The notes beneath the pieces are model-generated. The model saw nothing but the letters and a program-made list of their open reading frames with translations, searched no databases and had not been told where the DNA came from. Source: Acidobacteriota bacterium (GTDB lineage Bacteria > Acidobacteriota > Blastocatellia > Pyrinomonadales > Pyrinomonadaceae). From it: a stretch of DNA of 15,915 nucleotides. The stretch lies in the NCBI GenBank assembly GCA_023415725.1, contig JAEZJR010000104.1:1-15915 (forward strand), read 5' to 3'. Of this stretch, positions 14,410 to 15,915 are shown in pieces. The first letter of the stretch is position 1. Each line of letters starts with the position of its first letter. The translations under genes were made by a program, and so were the position numbers.

Positions 14410-15288
14410 TCAGGAATTTCTGCTAACCAGAAAATCAACGATAGAGCGGAGAATGTGCGTTTCCGCTGATAGCTGATCGAGCAGCGACGACGTTTGCACC
14501 CGCACTTCCTCGATCTTCGCCCGTGTTGCTTCCACGCCAAGCAGCCTTGGGTACGTAGCCTTTTCCGCTGCAATGTCCTTCCCTGCCGTCTTTCCAAGCT
14601 CCTCGGTCGATGCCGTGACATCCAGGAGATCGTCTGTAATTTGGAAAAGAAGTCCGAGCCCTTCGGCATACCGCGATACGATCTTCGTTTCCTCGGCCGT
14701 GGCCCCCGCGATCGTAGCCCCGGCGGTCGCCGAGTAAGCGATGAGGGCCCCGGTTTTATTTGTGTGGATAGCCTCGACTTCGGCAAGCGTCAGTTCTCTT
14801 CCTTCCGCTTCCAGATCGTGCTGCTGTCCGACGACCATCCTCGCGGCCGCACGTGACAAACCTTGGATCAACTCGATCCGCGTTTCATGCGAAAGCTTCG
14901 CATCCTCGGCGATTGCTTGGAACGCGAGCACCTGAAGAGCATCACCGGCCAATATTGCCGTTGCCTCGCCAAACTTCTTATGGCATGTCTCGCGTCCGCG
15001 CCGCAGGTCGTCGTCGTCCATTGACGGCAGGTCATCGTGGATGAGCGAGTAGGTGTGGATCATCTCGATCGCCGCAGCCGTACGGACGTGTTTCTCGTCC
15101 GCCGCTCCGAACGCACGCCCCACCGCAAAAACCAGCGCTGGGCGAAAATGCTTCCCGCCGCCGAACAAACTCCAGCGCATCGCGTCCCGCAGCGACTGCG
15201 GCCCCGTGCCGGTCGAAGGGATCAGCCACTCGAGTTCCGCATTGATCAGAGCCGAAACTTCCGCGAAAAAGGCCTTCAGATCATTCAT
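14410..15288 (-). CDS. ispA: Farnesyl diphosphate synthase (polyprenyl synthetase family)
   Basis: A 292-aa all-helical prenyl transferase that condenses DMAPP/GPP with IPP to give FPP, precursor of undecaprenyl phosphate, quinone side chains and other isoprenoids. The substrate-binding GGGKHFRP is at 43-50 (more often GGKRxRP). The first Asp-rich motif DDLPSMDDDDLRRG (85-98) has the two-residue insertion of bacterial-type FPP synthases, and Tyr80 at position -5 favours a C15 product. The second Asp-rich motif is FQITDDLLD (215-223), followed by GKTAGKD and KATYPRLLG (243-251). All metal-binding aspartates are present. The stop is 4 bp from the convergent TPR kinase stop, with no terminator between. 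The start codon lies only about 10 bp downstream of a good -10 box. Confidence 0.95.
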   Translation of the reverse strand: MNDLKAFFAEVSALINAELEWLIPSTGTGPQSLRDAMRWSLFGGGKHFRPALVFAVGRAFGAADEKHVRTAAAIEMIHTYSLIHDDLPSMDDDDLRRGRETCHKKFGEATAILAGDALQVLAFQAIAEDAKLSHETRIELIQGLSRAAARMVVGQQHDLEAEGRELTLAEVEAIHTNKTGALIAYSATAGATIAGATAEETKIVSRYAEGLGLLFQITDDLLDVTASTEELGKTAGKDIAAEKATYPRLLGVEATRAKIEEVRVQTSSLLDQLSAETHILRSIVDFLVSRNS

Positions 15289-15297
15289 TCGTTGCCG

Positions 15298-15326
15298 ATT
15301 ATCATTTATACGAAGGGCTTAATCAA
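15298..15326 (-). promoter_or_regulatory. Promoter of ispA
   Basis: On the minus strand TTGATT (15326-15321) is followed after exactly 17 bp by GATAAT (15303-15298), which matches the -10 consensus at five of six. The expected start near 15291 is about three bases before the ispA ATG, implying a nearly leaderless mRNA. Confidence 0.6.
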
Positions 15327-15339
15327 TTTGCTGGGCGTT

Positions 15340-15368
15340 TTGAGTTAGGGCGGGCGTTGCGATAGATT
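15340..15368 (+). promoter_or_regulatory. Promoter of the flavin reductase gene
   Basis: TTGAGT (15340-15345) is followed after 17 bp by TAGATT (15363-15368), each matching consensus at four of six. The expected start near 15375 lies about seven bases before the ATG, so this mRNA too would be nearly leaderless. Its -35 is 13 bp from the -35 of the divergent ispA promoter. Confidence 0.5.
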
Positions 15369-15381
15369 CTCGAATAAGCCT

Positions 15382-15858
15382 ATGCCCGTTTCGTCAGTAG
15401 ATTTTCGCGCCGCGCTTTCCAGATTCGCCAGCGGCGTCTCCGTCGTCACCACTAGGGACGCGGCAGGGAAACAGTTCGGTATTACAGTTTCAGCGTTCTG
15501 TTCCGTCTCGCTCGATCCGCCGCTCGTCCTCATCTGTATCGAGAAGACCACCGGCAGCCATCATGCATTTACTGAATCGGGCCGCTTCACTGTCAACATC
15601 CTCACCGGGAGTCAGGCGAATCTCTCTGAGCATTTCGCTTCGCTGCTCGAGGATAAATTTTCGATGATCGACCACGCCGTCGACGAACACGGAATCCCGC
15701 TGCTGCAAAACTCCCTGGCCACGCTCCAATGCGTTCTATTCAAGACCCTCGACGGGGGCGACCATTCGATCTTTCTAGGACTTGTCGAACACGTGATCGT
15801 CCGCGACGACGACCCGCTCATCTATTTTAAAAGTACGTACCGCACCATCGCTGAGTAG
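15382..15858 (+). CDS. Flavin reductase-like FMN-binding split-barrel protein
   Basis: A 158-aa cytoplasmic protein of the flavin reductase domain family (FMN-binding split barrel), which reduces FMN or FAD with NAD(P)H, often to feed a monooxygenase. Typical motifs are FRAALSRFASGVSVVTTRD (9-27), the flavin-phosphate region GITVSAFCSVSLDPPLVLIC (33-52), the SGRFTVNIL strand (66-74) and the C-terminal HSIFLGLVEHVIVRDDDPLIYFKSTYRTI (126-155) in which GxV and the final Tyr are family hallmarks. Its length is normal for single-domain members. No oxygenase partner lies in the window, so the electron acceptor is unknown. It is divergent from ispA and likely monocistronic, with 8 bp to the next convergent reading frame. 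Confidence 0.9.
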   Translation: MPVSSVDFRAALSRFASGVSVVTTRDAAGKQFGITVSAFCSVSLDPPLVLICIEKTTGSHHAFTESGRFTVNILTGSQANLSEHFASLLEDKFSMIDHAVDEHGIPLLQNSLATLQCVLFKTLDGGDHSIFLGLVEHVIVRDDDPLIYFKSTYRTIAE

Positions 15859-15866
15859 ACCTTCGA

Positions 15867-15915
15867 TCAAGCATTCAACAAGCCTCCAAGGTCTTCCTCC
15901 GTCAGCGTGTAGATC
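15867..15915 (-). CDS. Probable C-terminal fragment of an unidentified gene
   Basis: A minus-strand frame enters from the right edge and ends IYTLTEEDLGGLLNA before a TGA at 15869-15867. Only about 15 residues are visible. They look like a protein C-terminus in codon use and helical pattern, and the stop sits 8 bp from the convergent flavin reductase stop, a spacing typical of this compact genome. The family cannot be determined from this fragment. Confidence 0.4.
   Translation of the reverse strand, partial: IYTLTEEDLGGLLNA

Overview
The window looks like chromosomal core sequence from an Acidobacteriota bacterium, most likely class Blastocatellia (inference). The reasons are the moderately high GC, the pairing of a TIGR02999-type ECF sigma factor with a PknB-type kinase carrying a beta-propeller, a second membrane kinase with TPRs, an MglAB pair, and very few Shine-Dalgarno sequences. 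I see no mobile element, CRISPR array or rRNA gene.

Left block (1-5360, all minus strand): a very tightly packed probable operon, read from 5360 down to 1. Its order is yvcK/glmR, glmU, a 55-aa GTG-start small gene, a 109-aa gene of unknown function, glmS, a GyrI-like ligand-binding protein, and the N-terminus of a quinone-oxidoreductase-like MDR enzyme. glmS and glmU supply the first and last steps of UDP-GlcNAc synthesis. YvcK/GlmR is a UDP-sugar-responsive control protein that acts on GlmS in Bacillus subtilis. The block therefore reads as an amino-sugar and envelope-precursor operon with two unexplained small proteins embedded in it.

Divergent from it (5587-6693, plus strand) lie mglB and mglA, a Roadblock regulator and a small Ras-like GTPase that control cell polarity. 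A strong intrinsic terminator follows. Next comes a leader with small repeats, then an ECF sigma factor gene followed 6 bp later by a 965-aa receptor-like Ser/Thr kinase with one membrane span and a C-terminal PD40/TolB-like propeller (7012-10479). A perfect palindromic terminator at 10494-10525 serves this operon and also a convergent minus-strand tRNA operon. That operon consists of a consensus -35 promoter, a boxA-like antitermination motif, a hairpin, tRNA-Val(TAC) and tRNA-Asp(GTC).

Right block: an exported protein resembling DUF6683 (minus), a second membrane Ser/Thr kinase with a TPR-rich C-terminal half (plus), farnesyl diphosphate synthase ispA (minus, convergent with the kinase, 4 bp between stops), and a flavin reductase-like protein (plus). 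The ispA and flavin-reductase promoters lie back to back in 93 bp, each with a 17-bp spacer and each placed so close to its start codon that the mRNAs should be nearly leaderless. The C-terminus of one more minus-strand gene probably runs off the right end.

The best candidates for something undescribed are the two small genes between glmU and glmS, the boxA-bearing tRNA operon, and the N-terminal module shared by the two kinases. No single dramatic new system is evident.
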